A stretch of DNA of 9,159 nt from Porticoccaceae bacterium (GCA_003448675.1 DLXZ01000130.1:4108-13266), one strand, 5' to 3'. Positions 1-7,442 are shown, counted from the first letter of the stretch. Notes: generated by a model not told the origin, from the sequence alone. Made by a program: numbers and translations.

Positions 1-439
1 GGGCGATCAAGCCGCTGACGCCCCGGCCTGCTTCGAGGCAGATTTTAGGTAGTTGCGTGGTTTTCCCGGAGCCCGTCTCACCGGCCACGATGATTACCTG
101 GTGCTCGCGCAGCAAACGCAGAATTTCGTCCCGCCGGGCGCTAATGGGTAGTTGTTCAGGATAGGAAACAGCGGGAAGGGATGCGCGCCGAACATCGGCC
201 AACTGTCGGGAGCGTTCCATGCGCGCCCGCAGTTTTGTCAGATCATTATCGACATTACTTGGCTCAAGGGACGCACCGTCAGCTCGGCCATTGGAATAAC
301 CATGCGCCTCGACCAGCTTACTTAAACGGTTTATGTCACGCCGAAAGCGATGCCGATCCCGCCCCATGCAGGTGGGCAGCAGCGCTGACAGAGACTCGAT
401 GTCCTGAATGATGGTTGCCGCGAAGGCTGGTCGGGTCAT
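1..439 (-). CDS. hrpA: ATP-dependent RNA helicase HrpA, N-terminal part (runs off left edge)
   Basis: DEAH-box (SF2) helicase; the family unwinds RNA and in E. coli acts on mRNA processing and stalled ribosomes. Only the first 146 codons are visible. Reading from ATG 439-437, an Arg-rich segment (GRDRHRFRRDI, residues 26-36) is followed by LPISARRDEI and by the Walker A motif GETGSGKTTQLPKIC (about residues 121-135), which closely matches the N-terminus of E. coli HrpA as I remember it. The DEAH motif and the rest lie outside the window. An in-frame TGA lies upstream with no ATG or GTG between, which supports this start, although the ribosome site is weak (AGCAGG sits close to the ATG). A second in-frame ATG at codon 25 is possible. 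The gene begins 46 bases after the VWA gene stop, so it may be the third gene of the moxR operon. HrpB is less likely because of the HrpA-type Arg-rich leader. Confidence 0.88.
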   Translation of the reverse strand, partial: MTRPAFAATIIQDIESLSALLPTCMGRDRHRFRRDINRLSKLVEAHGYSNGRADGASLEPSNVDNDLTKLRARMERSRQLADVRRASLPAVSYPEQLPISARRDEILRLLREHQVIIVAGETGSGKTTQLPKICLEAGRGVSGLIA

Positions 440-485
440 TACCTGCTGACTGTTACCAGCCCCAATGGAATAAGGACACCCTGCC

Positions 486-1661
486 CTACTTGGTCAGCAG
501 GGACATACCCTCTTCGAGACCGCCAAGGGTGAGGGGAAACATTCGCCCATCCACCAGCTCACGAACCCGCTGGATGGTGGGTGTGTGCTCCCAGTAGTCC
601 TCGCGTACCGGATTCAACCAGACCACCTTGTCGTAGATGTCGGTTAAGCGTTCCATCCACACAGCGCCAGATTCCTTGTTGTAGTACTCGACGCTGCCGC
701 CAGCGCTTTCGATCTCATAAGGCGACATGGATGCATCGCCAACAAAAATCACCTTGTAGTCAGCGGCGTACTTGTGGAATACATCATAGGTTTCGGTCTT
801 TTCCTGGAAACGCCGGAAATTGTCCCGCCACACGTAGTCATAAAGCATATTGTGGAAATAAAAGTATTCCAGATGCTTGAACTCGGTTCGGGCCGCCGAG
901 AAAAGCTCCTCGCAGACTTTGACGTAGGGGTCCATGGAACCGCCGGCATCGAAGAAAATCAGCACTTTTACCGCATTGCGTTTTTCCGGCACCATTTTGA
1001 TGTCCAGCAGCCCCGCATTTTTCGCGGTGCTCCTGATGGTGTCGTCCAGATCCAGCTCTTCATCCACACCGACCCGGGTAAATTTACGCAGACGCCGCAA
1101 CGCCATTTTAATATTTCGCGTACCCAGCTCGACCGAGTCATCCAGGTTCGCGTATTCGCGCTTCTCCCAGACCTTGAGCGCTTTTTTCTGCTTACCCTCG
1201 CCGCCGACCCGCACCCCTTCCGGGTTGTAGCCGTCGTTGCCGAAAGGTGAAGTGCCCTGGGTGCCAATCCACTTATTGCCGCCCTCGTGCTTGCCTTTCT
1301 GCTCCTTCAGGCGCTTCTTGAATTCTTCGATCAGCTTTTCCAGACCGCCGAGACTTTCAATTTTTGCCTTTTCCTCATCGGTGAGGGTTTTTTCAAACTC
1401 AGAGCGCAACCAGTCCTCGGGTATCAGGGCTTCCAGAAACTCATCGAGGGTTTCCAGCTCCTTGAAATACAGGGCAAAAGCACGGTCGAACTTATCGTAG
1501 TTACTTTCATCCTTGACCATGCAGGCGCGAGACAGGTAGTAGAAGTCGTCAATACTGGCAAAGGCGATATGCTGCTTAAGAGTTTCCATCAAAGTCAGCA
1601 GCTCATTGATGGAAACCGGCAGTCCGCCCTTGCGCAGTCCGTAGAAAAAATCCAGTAACAT
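486..1661 (-). CDS. VWA domain protein, CoxE-like (partner of MoxR ATPase)
   Basis: 391-residue protein of the CoxE-like VWA family, usually encoded next to a MoxR ATPase; such pairs (CoxD/CoxE, NorQ/NorD, RavA/ViaA) act as metal- and ATP-dependent chaperones for a partner protein. The N-terminal half (1-230) is charged and mostly helical, with a Lys/Glu-rich stretch at 95-125 that could form a coiled coil and a Gly-rich segment at 125-156. The VWA fold starts near 231 with the metal site DAGGSMD at 238-244. This is DxGxS rather than the textbook DxSxS, a variant that I believe is usual in this subfamily. SAARTEFKHLEYFYFHN (255-271) is a further family hallmark, and GDASMS (308-313) probably supplies the later metal-site residues. 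There is no signal peptide or membrane segment, so it is cytoplasmic. A purine-rich AAGAGAAGA precedes the ATG. It lies 77 bases after moxR. The exact client is unknown. Confidence 0.9.
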   Translation of the reverse strand: MLLDFFYGLRKGGLPVSINELLTLMETLKQHIAFASIDDFYYLSRACMVKDESNYDKFDRAFALYFKELETLDEFLEALIPEDWLRSEFEKTLTDEEKAKIESLGGLEKLIEEFKKRLKEQKGKHEGGNKWIGTQGTSPFGNDGYNPEGVRVGGEGKQKKALKVWEKREYANLDDSVELGTRNIKMALRRLRKFTRVGVDEELDLDDTIRSTAKNAGLLDIKMVPEKRNAVKVLIFFDAGGSMDPYVKVCEELFSAARTEFKHLEYFYFHNMLYDYVWRDNFRRFQEKTETYDVFHKYAADYKVIFVGDASMSPYEIESAGGSVEYYNKESGAVWMERLTDIYDKVVWLNPVREDYWEHTPTIQRVRELVDGRMFPLTLGGLEEGMSLLTK

Positions 1662-1693
1662 GGCTCTGTCTTCTCTTTAATTCTTTGGTTGAA

Positions 1694-1707
1694 CCCGCGT
1701 TAGCGGG
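1694..1707 (-). other. Small hairpin between moxR and VWA gene
   Basis: In the 77-base gap between the ATPase and the VWA gene the sequence CCCGC-4 nt-GCGGG can fold into a 5-bp GC-rich stem with a 4-base loop. On the coding (minus) strand it is followed by TTCAACC, not a T run, so it is not a standard terminator. It could protect or set the level of the downstream message, or mean nothing. Confidence 0.35.
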
Positions 1708-1738
1708 CCGGCATAGACCTCTTTTTTACCAACCTTAA

Positions 1739-2581
1739 TTAACCTTCCCGACGCGTCATAAAGGCCAGACGTTCGAGCAAGTGCACATCCTGCTCATTTT
1801 TCAGCAGTGCACCGTAGAGCGGCGGGATAGCCTTGGTAGCGTCGCGACCCTTGAGAATGTCATCGGGAATATCGTCGGACATCAGCAGTTTCAGCCAGTC
1901 CACCAGCTCCGAGGTGGAGGGCTTTTTCTTCAGCCCGGGAATCTTGCGCACATCGAAGAAAATATCCAGCGCTTCGTCCACCAGCTCTTTTTTGATACCC
2001 GGATAATGGACATCAACAATTTGCTGCATGGTGTCGCGGTCGGGGAAGTTAATGAAATGGAAGAAGCAGCGGCGCAGAAACGCATCGGGCAACTCCTTTT
2101 CATTGTTACTGGTGATAATCACCACCGGACGGTTCTTAGCAACAACCCGCTCGCCGGTTTCATAGACGTGGAATTCCATTTTGTCAATTTCAAGCAGGAG
2201 ATCGTTGGGGAATTCAATATCGGCTTTATCAACTTCATCGATCAACAGCACCGCGCGCTCTTCCGACGTGAAAGCGTCCCACAGCTTGCCGCGCTTGATG
2301 TAGTTGTTGATATCGTGGACCTTGTCGTCACCGAGTTGGGAATCCCGCAAACGCGATACCGCATCGTATTCGTACAGGCCCTGCTGAGCCTTCGTGGTGG
2401 ACTTGACGTGCCAACTGATCAGCGGCATCCCCAGCGCCTGGGCCACCTCCTCGGCCAGCATGGTCTTGCCTGTGCCTGGCTCACCTTTGATCAGCAGTGG
2501 CCGCTGCAAGACCACAGCCGCGTTGACCGCCATTTGCAGATCGTCAGTCGCGACGTAATTCTCGGTCCCCGTAAATTGCAT
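1739..2581 (-). CDS. MoxR-family AAA+ ATPase
   Basis: 280-residue AAA+ ATPase of the MoxR group, cytoplasmic, expected to form a ring and work with the VWA protein encoded just after it to remodel or mature a client. Visible motifs: Walker A GEPGTGKT at 33-40, Walker B LLIDEVDKAD with D115/E116, the conserved FPNDLLLEIDKMEF insert at 124-137, sensor 1 IITSNNEKELPDAF at 155-168 and the arginine finger region LRRC (169-172). The lid domain follows (about 200-280). Length is normal for the shorter MoxR proteins. The start is well supported: AGGGGA lies about six bases before the ATG. A sigma70-like promoter precedes the gene. MoxR itself, RavA and NorQ are relatives, but nothing here points to methanol oxidation or nitric oxide reduction, so no gene symbol is given. 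Confidence 0.93.
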   Translation of the reverse strand: MQFTGTENYVATDDLQMAVNAAVVLQRPLLIKGEPGTGKTMLAEEVAQALGMPLISWHVKSTTKAQQGLYEYDAVSRLRDSQLGDDKVHDINNYIKRGKLWDAFTSEERAVLLIDEVDKADIEFPNDLLLEIDKMEFHVYETGERVVAKNRPVVIITSNNEKELPDAFLRRCFFHFINFPDRDTMQQIVDVHYPGIKKELVDEALDIFFDVRKIPGLKKKPSTSELVDWLKLLMSDDIPDDILKGRDATKAIPPLYGALLKNEQDVHLLERLAFMTRREG

Positions 2582-2617
2582 AAGATTCCCCTAAATGGAC
2601 AGTTGGTAAAACCCTGC

Positions 2618-2647
2618 ATTCTAGCCCCAGTTTGGTGTCTAATCCAA
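2618..2647 (-). promoter_or_regulatory. Predicted sigma70 promoter for moxR-VWA(-hrpA)
   Basis: On the minus strand TTGGAT (2647-2642) and TAGAAT (2623-2618) are 18 bases apart. The -10 matches the consensus at five of six positions; the -35 is weak (three of six). Transcription would begin about 30 bases before the moxR ATG. Prediction from pattern only. Confidence 0.4.
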
Positions 2648-2734
2648 TACCCGCTACCTTATTGACCATGTCCAAGCGGCTCTGTCAGCCTTTTCGTCAT
2701 CAAGTTCAGCCGGCCATTACCCCCATTCTGCCGC

Positions 2735-2743
2735 TGCTAGAAT
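2735..2743 (+). promoter_or_regulatory. Predicted extended -10 promoter for the POT transporter
   Basis: TGC-TAGAAT is an extended -10 element (TGN plus five of six bases of TATAAT). No convincing -35 lies 17 bases upstream, which fits an extended -10 promoter. It would give an untranslated leader of roughly 40 bases before the ATG at 2791. The 209-base divergent region (2582-2790) holds this and the opposing moxR promoter; I see no clear operator in it. Confidence 0.4.
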
Positions 2744-2790
2744 TAAGCACTCGCTTTCTCCGGCAACCATTCAACCAGAGCGCCCCATAA

Positions 2791-4350
2791 ATGAGTGAGC
2801 AACGTTCCACACATCCCCGCCATCCTTCGACAGACAGGGGCTTTTTCGGCCACCCCAGGGGGCTTTATGTGTGCTTTCTTACCGAGCTCTGGGAGCGTTT
2901 CAGTTTTTATGGCATGCGGGCACTGTTGATTTTTTACCTGACGGAACATTTTCTGTTTGGCGATGACAAGGCATTTTTGATTTATGGCGCCTATTCGGCG
3001 ATGGTCTACGTTATGCCGGTGATCGGCGGGATGCTGGCTGATCGCTATCTGGGTTCACGCAAGGCCGTTACCTATGGCGCGGTGTTGCTGGTGATCGGCC
3101 ATTTCGGCATGGCCTTCGAGGGGCCACCTGCCACGGTTAATGATGAGGGCGTGGCCCGCGACCCGCTGTTTCTGGAAATTTTCTATTTATCGCTGGCCTT
3201 TATCATCACCGGAGTAGGCTTTCTCAAAGCCAATATATCCACCCTGGTGGGCGCTCTTTATGGCGCCAACGATCCCCGTCGGGACGGCGGTTTTACCCTC
3301 TTTTACATGGGCATCAACATCGGCGCTTTTCTGGCGTCAATCCTCTGTGGCTGGCTCGGCCAAACCTACGGCTGGGCCTATGGCTTTGGTCTGGCCGGCG
3401 TCGGTATGTTGTTTGGTCTGGTGGTGTTTCTGCGCGGCCAGCCGCACCTGTCTAACCTGGCGGAACCGCCTTCGCCTCACCGCCTCAAGGAAAAACTGTT
3501 AGGCCCCGCGGACCGGGAATGGTTGATCTATGGGGGCGGCCTTATTGGTGTGCTGATTATCTGGAAACTGGTGCAGCATCAGGAGATGGTGGGTAACGCC
3601 CTCTTGGGATTCGGCGGTCTGATGCTGGTGGTGGTGGTCGCCTACGCTTTTATAAAGTGTGAGCAGGTTGAGCGCCACCGCATGTTTGTCGCCTCCACCC
3701 TGATTGCCTTTTCCGTCCTGTTCTGGGCTCTGTTCGAGCAGGCCGGCTCCTCGCTAAACCTGTTTGCCGACCGCTCCGTGGATCGCGTGGTGGCGGGCTA
3801 TGAAATCCCGGCCTCGGTATTCCAGTCGCTCAATGCCTTTTTTATTTTTATGCTGGCGCCCCTTTTTGCCGCGCTGTGGGGTTGGCTGGCGGCGCGCAAA
3901 CGAGAACCCAGCGTACCGGTCAAGTTCGCCCTGGCGCTGGCGCAGGTGGGCTTGGGCTTTCTGGTGCTGGTGTTCGGCGCCCAAAACACCCCCGACGGCA
4001 CGCCAACGCCCCTGATCTGGCTGGTGCTGATCTATCTGCTACACACCACCGGAGAGCTGTGCCTGTCGCCGGTGGGACTATCGATGATCACCAAATTAAG
4101 CGTATCCCGGGTAGTGGGCATGATGATGGGTGTCTGGTTCCTGGCATCGGCCGGGGCCAACTTCATCGCCAGCCAGATCGCCCGCCTGACCGGAGCCGAC
4201 CGTCAGGCCGATCAGCTACTTGATCCCGGCGCCGCCCTGGCAACAACCCTTGAAGTCTATACCCAGGTGGGCTGGCTGGCGGTGGCGGTAGCGGTTTTTT
4301 TGTTGATTATTTCTCCGCTATTACACCGGGGTATGCACGGGGTCAGTTAG
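2791..4350 (+). CDS. POT/PTR2-family proton-dependent oligopeptide transporter
   Basis: 519-residue inner-membrane symporter of the major facilitator superfamily, expected to import di- and tripeptides with protons. Both PTR2 signatures are clear: the TM1 motif ExxERFxxYG (E32, E35, R36, then FSFYGMR) and the FYMGINIGAF motif of TM5. The TM4 lysine (GFLKANIS) and the TM10-region glutamate followed by LSPVG (TGELCLSPVGLSM) are also present; in this family they take part in proton coupling and peptide binding. Length and many hydrophobic stretches fit the bacterial 14-helix type. No signal peptide is needed. The ribosome site before ATG 2791 is poor, but the start gives the usual short polar leader before TM1, and the next ATG would cut into TM1. 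It is transcribed alone, divergent from moxR, and its stop overlaps the convergent membrane-protein gene by 8 bases. Exact substrate range cannot be told from sequence. Confidence 0.95.
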   Translation: MSEQRSTHPRHPSTDRGFFGHPRGLYVCFLTELWERFSFYGMRALLIFYLTEHFLFGDDKAFLIYGAYSAMVYVMPVIGGMLADRYLGSRKAVTYGAVLLVIGHFGMAFEGPPATVNDEGVARDPLFLEIFYLSLAFIITGVGFLKANISTLVGALYGANDPRRDGGFTLFYMGINIGAFLASILCGWLGQTYGWAYGFGLAGVGMLFGLVVFLRGQPHLSNLAEPPSPHRLKEKLLGPADREWLIYGGGLIGVLIIWKLVQHQEMVGNALLGFGGLMLVVVVAYAFIKCEQVERHRMFVASTLIAFSVLFWALFEQAGSSLNLFADRSVDRVVAGYEIPASVFQSLNAFFIFMLAPLFAALWGWLAARKREPSVPVKFALALAQVGLGFLVLVFGAQNTPDGTPTPLIWLVLIYLLHTTGELCLSPVGLSMITKLSVSRVVGMMMGVWFLASAGANFIASQIARLTGADRQADQLLDPGAALATTLEVYTQVGWLAVAVAVFLLIISPLLHRGMHGVS

Positions 4351-4738
4351 CAACGCTTTCGGTCGCGGGCTGTTGGGTCGACGCCTCTGTTTGTGTGGAA
4401 CCGCGCCGGCGGCGCCAGATAAACAGCCACACCGCCAGATCCAGCAAATAGATGAGTACGAAGCAAACGAAAATCGGCGTCAGGGCATCCGTCAGAACCC
4501 GCCCCTCTTGGGGCTGAACCAGGTGAAAGACGCCAACCACCCAGGCTGGGGCAAGAAAATCCTTGCCCTTGTGGGCAATCATTGGCGTCAACAGCACAAC
4601 CAGCACCAGAATGCGAAAGAAAGCCCTGAGTGGATGCCAGGGAAGAAACCGGGTTATCCACCAGAGCAGGGGCGTAACCAATAGAACGCCCAGACCATAG
4701 GCGACCAGCCCCCAGATATAGTTTTCCATTGTGTACAT
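4343..4738 (-). CDS. Small membrane protein, three predicted helices, function unknown
   Basis: I do not recognise a named family. The 131-residue protein has three hydrophobic stretches: about 7-31 (WGLVAYGLGVLLVTPLLWW), 37-55 (RAFFRILVLVVLLTPMIA) and 85-108 (ALTPIFVCFVLIYLLDLAVW). Positive charges around RFLPWHPLR between helices 1 and 2 and the RRRR cluster after helix 3 suggest a periplasmic N-terminus and a cytoplasmic, Thr/Gln/Ser-rich tail (112-131). A loop of about 28 residues between helices 2 and 3 would face the periplasm. ATG 4738 is preferred over the in-frame ATG three codons later because GCGGGA lies at a usable distance from the first. It follows ycgN by 87 bases and may be the last gene of the dnaX-to-ycgN operon. 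Its 3' end overlaps the transporter stop by 8 bases, tail to tail. Confidence 0.8.
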   Translation of the reverse strand: MYTMENYIWGLVAYGLGVLLVTPLLWWITRFLPWHPLRAFFRILVLVVLLTPMIAHKGKDFLAPAWVVGVFHLVQPQEGRVLTDALTPIFVCFVLIYLLDLAVWLFIWRRRRGSTQTEASTQQPATESVAN

Positions 4739-4783
4739 AGTTTGCTATCCCGCTCGATTCTCTGCGCTTACCAGGGCCTGTTC

Positions 4784-4803
4784 ATGGCGTTGACGCCATT
4801 TTT
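4784..4803 (+). terminator. Possible plus-strand intrinsic terminator
   Basis: ATGGCG-TTGA-CGCCAT forms a perfect 6-bp stem with a 4-base loop, and the last T of the stem plus four more T follow at once. The orientation is plus, so it cannot serve the minus-strand operon in which it sits (between ycgN and the small membrane gene). The only plus-strand gene upstream is the POT transporter, ending 430 bases earlier. The stem is short and the T run modest. Confidence 0.35.
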
Positions 4804-4825
4804 CGTGACCTGTGGATCACTCACG

Positions 4826-5284
4826 TCAATCAAACCAACGGACAATGTGCTCATCCAAACCATCGGGGTGCACATCGCATTCAGAGATGACTCGGCCCCG
4901 AACCGACACCGCCGCCTCATGCACGCTTTCGCTCGACCCCGAAACCAGCGGATGCCACTGCGGCAAGGCCTTGCCTTCATAGCGCAGGCGATAGGCGCAG
5001 GTGGGCGGCAGCCAGTCGATATCGGCGATATTATCCGCTGTCAGGCACAGGCAATCGGGCACTTTCCGGTTGCGATTGGCATAGTCCCGACAGCGGCAAC
5101 TGTTCCGGTCTAGAAGGTGACATGCGACCCGCGTAAAGGCGATTTCGCCGCTGTCCTCATCTTCAAGCTTGGCCAGACAGCAGAGACCACAACCATCACA
5201 CAGGGCCTCCCATTGCTGCTCATCCAGCTCGGCCAGGGTTTTGTTTATCCACCATGGCGCGCCATGGTTCATCAGACTAGGCAT
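4826..5284 (-). CDS. ycgN: YcgN, UPF0260 / YkgJ-type cysteine-cluster protein
   Basis: 152-residue cytoplasmic protein of the UPF0260 family; biochemical role not established. It has the family cysteine cluster: CDGCGLCC at 29-36, then C55, C63, C65, C78 and C80, with a later CAYR motif (TCAYRLRYEGKALPQWHP). The cysteine spacing suggests bound metal, zinc or iron-sulfur, but this is inference. Length and the WHPL, SV and DWLPxTCAYRL segments agree closely with E. coli YcgN as I recall it. The ribosome site AGGAG overlaps the ycgL stop codon (TAG) and lies only about three bases before ATG 5284; the in-frame ATG four codons on is a weaker alternative. The gap to ycgL is 6 bases, so translation is probably coupled. 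Confidence 0.93.
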   Translation of the reverse strand: MPSLMNHGAPWWINKTLAELDEQQWEALCDGCGLCCLAKLEDEDSGEIAFTRVACHLLDRNSCRCRDYANRNRKVPDCLCLTADNIADIDWLPPTCAYRLRYEGKALPQWHPLVSGSSESVHEAAVSVRGRVISECDVHPDGLDEHIVRWFD

Positions 5285-5290
5285 CTTCTC

Positions 5291-5572
5291 CTACAACTTT
5301 TCATTTTTCGCCCGCACATCGCGCATGTAAGCATCCTGGGGCGGCGGCATTTGCAGGTAGTAACCTTTTTCGTTGAGCGCTTCCAGAACCTCGGACGCAC
5401 TGGCCGATGCCAGCTGTCTGTCGGGCGTCAGGGTCAGCGTCATGGCCAACTGGTGGCGACCGAAATGCTCCAGCAGCGAGTCCGGCACCCGGGACAGGTC
5501 CTCGTGCTGTTTAACAAACAGGTAGTAATCGCTTCGAGTCAGGCTTTTGTAGATACTGCACAATTCTTTCAT
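5291..5572 (-). CDS. ycgL: YcgL domain-containing protein
   Basis: 93-residue small cytoplasmic protein of the YcgL family (an alpha/beta fold with known structures but no assigned activity). Family marks: CSIYKS near the N-terminus, YLFVK, the block DLSRVPDSLLEHFG (residues 25-38), QLAMTLTL, and the C-terminal KGYYLQMPPP (68-78). It lacks the extra N-terminal dozen residues of the E. coli protein. Its ATG shares bases with the rnd stop (ATGA, 4-base overlap), a classic sign of coupled translation, and its own stop lies 6 bases before ycgN. The rnd-ycgL-ycgN order is common in gammaproteobacteria, hinting at a link to RNA metabolism or cell division that has not been shown here. Confidence 0.93.
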   Translation of the reverse strand: MKELCSIYKSLTRSDYYLFVKQHEDLSRVPDSLLEHFGRHQLAMTLTLTPDRQLASASASEVLEALNEKGYYLQMPPPQDAYMRDVRAKNEKL

Positions 5573-6786
5573 TTCGCACCTTCTTCAGCCTGGACAGCAT
5601 TGCTATTGGCTGCTAATCCTTCCCCAACCAAGGCCAGCAACTGGTCTCCCACAAGCCCCTTGCGCCAGGTGGTTTCAATACGCTCGGACAGGTTTGCCCG
5701 CCCCTCCACTGCCGACTGCAGGAGAAAACTCAGGTCCGCTTTCCGCACCAGTATTTCCACCGCCATATCCAGTGAATCGGCTTTTTGCTGGACCAGCCGC
5801 TTGCACTGCTTCATCAGCCCTCCCTGTTCCCGGGGTACGGGTTTTGGCAACACCTGAGGGTAGCTTTCCGGTGCATCAGCTCGCGCCTGTTCAATCAGTG
5901 CAAGCAGCTGATCGCCATATACCCGCAGCACTCGAGGGTGCAAACCGGCCTTATCCCTGCCACTGCTGGCACCGAGCGCCGACAATTGCTGCCAGCTCCG
6001 CGGCTGCCCCATGGCCAGCTGCAGCAATTCCTTATCCGCAACAATGCGATTACGAGGGCGATCCCTGGTTCGCGCCTCCTGTTCACGCCAGTTACAGAGG
6101 CGGCGTAATACCGCCAGGGATTGCCGATTAAGCTTCCAGGCGCCTTTGACCCGTTGATAATAATCCTCGGGCCTGGCTTCCTCGCCAGCGGCTTTAAGCA
6201 TGATGTCCATATCCTGTTCAAACCAGGAGAAACGCTCCAGGCTAATCAGCTTGTCTCGTAAAGTCTGATGGATGGCCAGTAGATGCTCGACATCTTCCGC
6301 CGCGTAACGTAACTGCTCGGGCGACAGAGGGCGCTGGAGCCAGTCGGAGCGGGTTTCATGCTTATCCAGCTGGACACCTTCCACCTCCCGCACCAGGGCC
6401 TGATAAGAAAGCGAAAAACCCAGCCCAACAAAGGCAGCCGCCACCTGCGTATCGAAAAAAGGTTCAGGCAACACACCCAGGGCATGGCGCAGGACTTCCA
6501 GGTCCTCGGAGCAGGAATGCAGCACTTTCACCACCTGGCGATCCTTTAGCAGGCTAATCAGGGGTTCCAGCTCATCCCTGTCAAAGGCTAGCGGATCGAT
6601 CAGCCAGGTGGTCTGCCCATCGCTAATCTGTATCAGCGCCAGGCACGGATAGTAGGTGTCCGTGCGGATAAATTCCGTATCCAGAGCCACGGCTTCAGCA
6701 CCGCGCAGGCTCTCCAGTGCTTGAGCGAGACTCCGCGGATCACTGACTAGGCCATGCGCCTCTACAGACTTTTCACACATATTCAC
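5569..6786 (-). CDS. rnd: Ribonuclease D
   Basis: 3'-5' exoribonuclease of the DEDDy family that trims tRNA and other stable RNA 3' ends using two metal ions. All three exonuclease motifs are intact: Exo I LDTEF (D36, E38), Exo II HSCSEDLEVL (D95) and Exo III YAAED (Y161, D165). HRDC domains, which help bind RNA, follow from about residue 215 (REQEARTRDRPRNRIVADKELL). At 405 residues it is somewhat longer than the roughly 375 of E. coli, with extra length at the N-terminus and a low-complexity acidic tail (GLAANSNAVQAEEGAK). The start is ambiguous: GTG 6786 abuts the recR stop with no gap, while ATG 6780 two codons on has AAGTGA just before it. Catalytic numbering above uses the GTG. Co-transcribed with recR and ycgL. 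Confidence 0.95.
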   Translation of the reverse strand: MNMCEKSVEAHGLVSDPRSLAQALESLRGAEAVALDTEFIRTDTYYPCLALIQISDGQTTWLIDPLAFDRDELEPLISLLKDRQVVKVLHSCSEDLEVLRHALGVLPEPFFDTQVAAAFVGLGFSLSYQALVREVEGVQLDKHETRSDWLQRPLSPEQLRYAAEDVEHLLAIHQTLRDKLISLERFSWFEQDMDIMLKAAGEEARPEDYYQRVKGAWKLNRQSLAVLRRLCNWREQEARTRDRPRNRIVADKELLQLAMGQPRSWQQLSALGASSGRDKAGLHPRVLRVYGDQLLALIEQARADAPESYPQVLPKPVPREQGGLMKQCKRLVQQKADSLDMAVEILVRKADLSFLLQSAVEGRANLSERIETTWRKGLVGDQLLALVGEGLAANSNAVQAEEGAK

Positions 6787-7380
6787 TTACAACTTTTTAC
6801 GACTGCTAAAAGCATGGGCCAGGGTGCCGCCATCAACATATTCCAGCTCCCCACCCAAGGGTACGCCGTGGGCAATACGCGACACGGCCACCCCCATGGC
6901 GGTGGCTTTTTCCCCGATAAAAAACGCAGTGGCCTCGCCTTCGACAGTCAGGTTGGTGGCCAGAATCAGCTCCTGAATATTGTCATCGGACAGGCGTTGC
7001 AGCAATTGCGGGATGCCGATTTCCTCGGGGCCAATACCATCGATGGGCGACAGATGCCCGAGCAAGACAAAATACAGGCCCCGGTAAGTGCCGGACTGCT
7101 CAATGGCAAACAGGTCCGCCGGCGTTTCCAGCACGCAAAGCAGGCTATGATCCCGTCCGGCGTCCATGCAGATCGCGCAGTGCTCATTTTCGGTCAGGGT
7201 CCTACAGCTTCGACAACGTCCCACCTTGCTGCTGGCATCATTCAGGCTGGCGGCCAGTCGCTCGGCGCCGGGGCGATCGCGCTCAAGCAGATGCAGGGCC
7301 ATGCGTTGCGCGGATTTGGGTCCCACTCCCGGCAGGCAACGCAGGGCTTCTATCAGTTCATCAATTACGGGACCGTACAT
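6787..7380 (-). CDS. recR: Recombination protein RecR
   Basis: 197-residue recombination mediator that works with RecO and RecF to load RecA at single-strand gaps. Domains in order: helix-hairpin-helix [20 protein letters not shown] (13-32); a four-cysteine zinc finger with C56, C59, C68 and C71; the Toprim domain from about 79, with E85 in VLETPADL, followed by [16 protein letters not shown] and [11 protein letters not shown]; and the Walker-like [16 protein letters not shown] segment near the C-terminus. ATG 7380 is chosen: a TTG three codons upstream (7389) would also be in frame, but ATG gives [14 protein letters not shown], the usual family length, and neither has a strong ribosome site. 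It lies 62 bases after ybaB (no promoter seen) and ends directly against the rnd GTG. The dnaX-ybaB-recR order is widely conserved. Confidence 0.96.
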   Translation of the reverse strand: MYGPVIDELIEALRCLPGVGPKSAQRMALHLLERDRPGAERLAASLNDASSKVGRCRSCRTLTENEHCAICMDAGRDHSLLCVLETPADLFAIEQSGTYRGLYFVLLGHLSPIDGIGPEEIGIPQLLQRLSDDNIQELILATNLTVEGEATAFFIGEKATAMGVAVSRIAHGVPLGGELEYVDGGTLAHAFSSRKKL

Positions 7381-7442
7381 AAGCGCCAAGCTCGGAAATG
7401 TAAAACCTGAGAGACTCGCTTTGGAACAACAAAACCGGTTGC

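Noticed and set aside
1181..1187. A second AAAAAAG run, in the VWA gene
   Set aside because: Here the codons are AAA AAA G.., so the heptamer is in the wrong phase for -1 tandem slippage, and the same holds for the AAAAAAG in moxR (Ile-Lys-Lys-Glu). No hairpin or early stop accompanies it.
1694..1727. Plus-strand terminator from the CCCGC hairpin and the six-T run at 1722-1727
   Set aside because: The T run starts 14 bases after the stem, too far for an intrinsic terminator, and no plus-strand gene precedes it.
1781..2665. Long plus-strand open frame opposite moxR (294 codons)
   Set aside because: It mirrors the moxR coding frame, has no family motifs and a composition typical of antisense frames (His/Gln-rich). 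The same applies to the plus-strand frames at 5117-5857, 6754-7410 and 8356-8937.
7381..7389. TTG start for recR adding three residues
   Set aside because: ATG 7380 gives the expected family N-terminus; the TTG has no better ribosome site.
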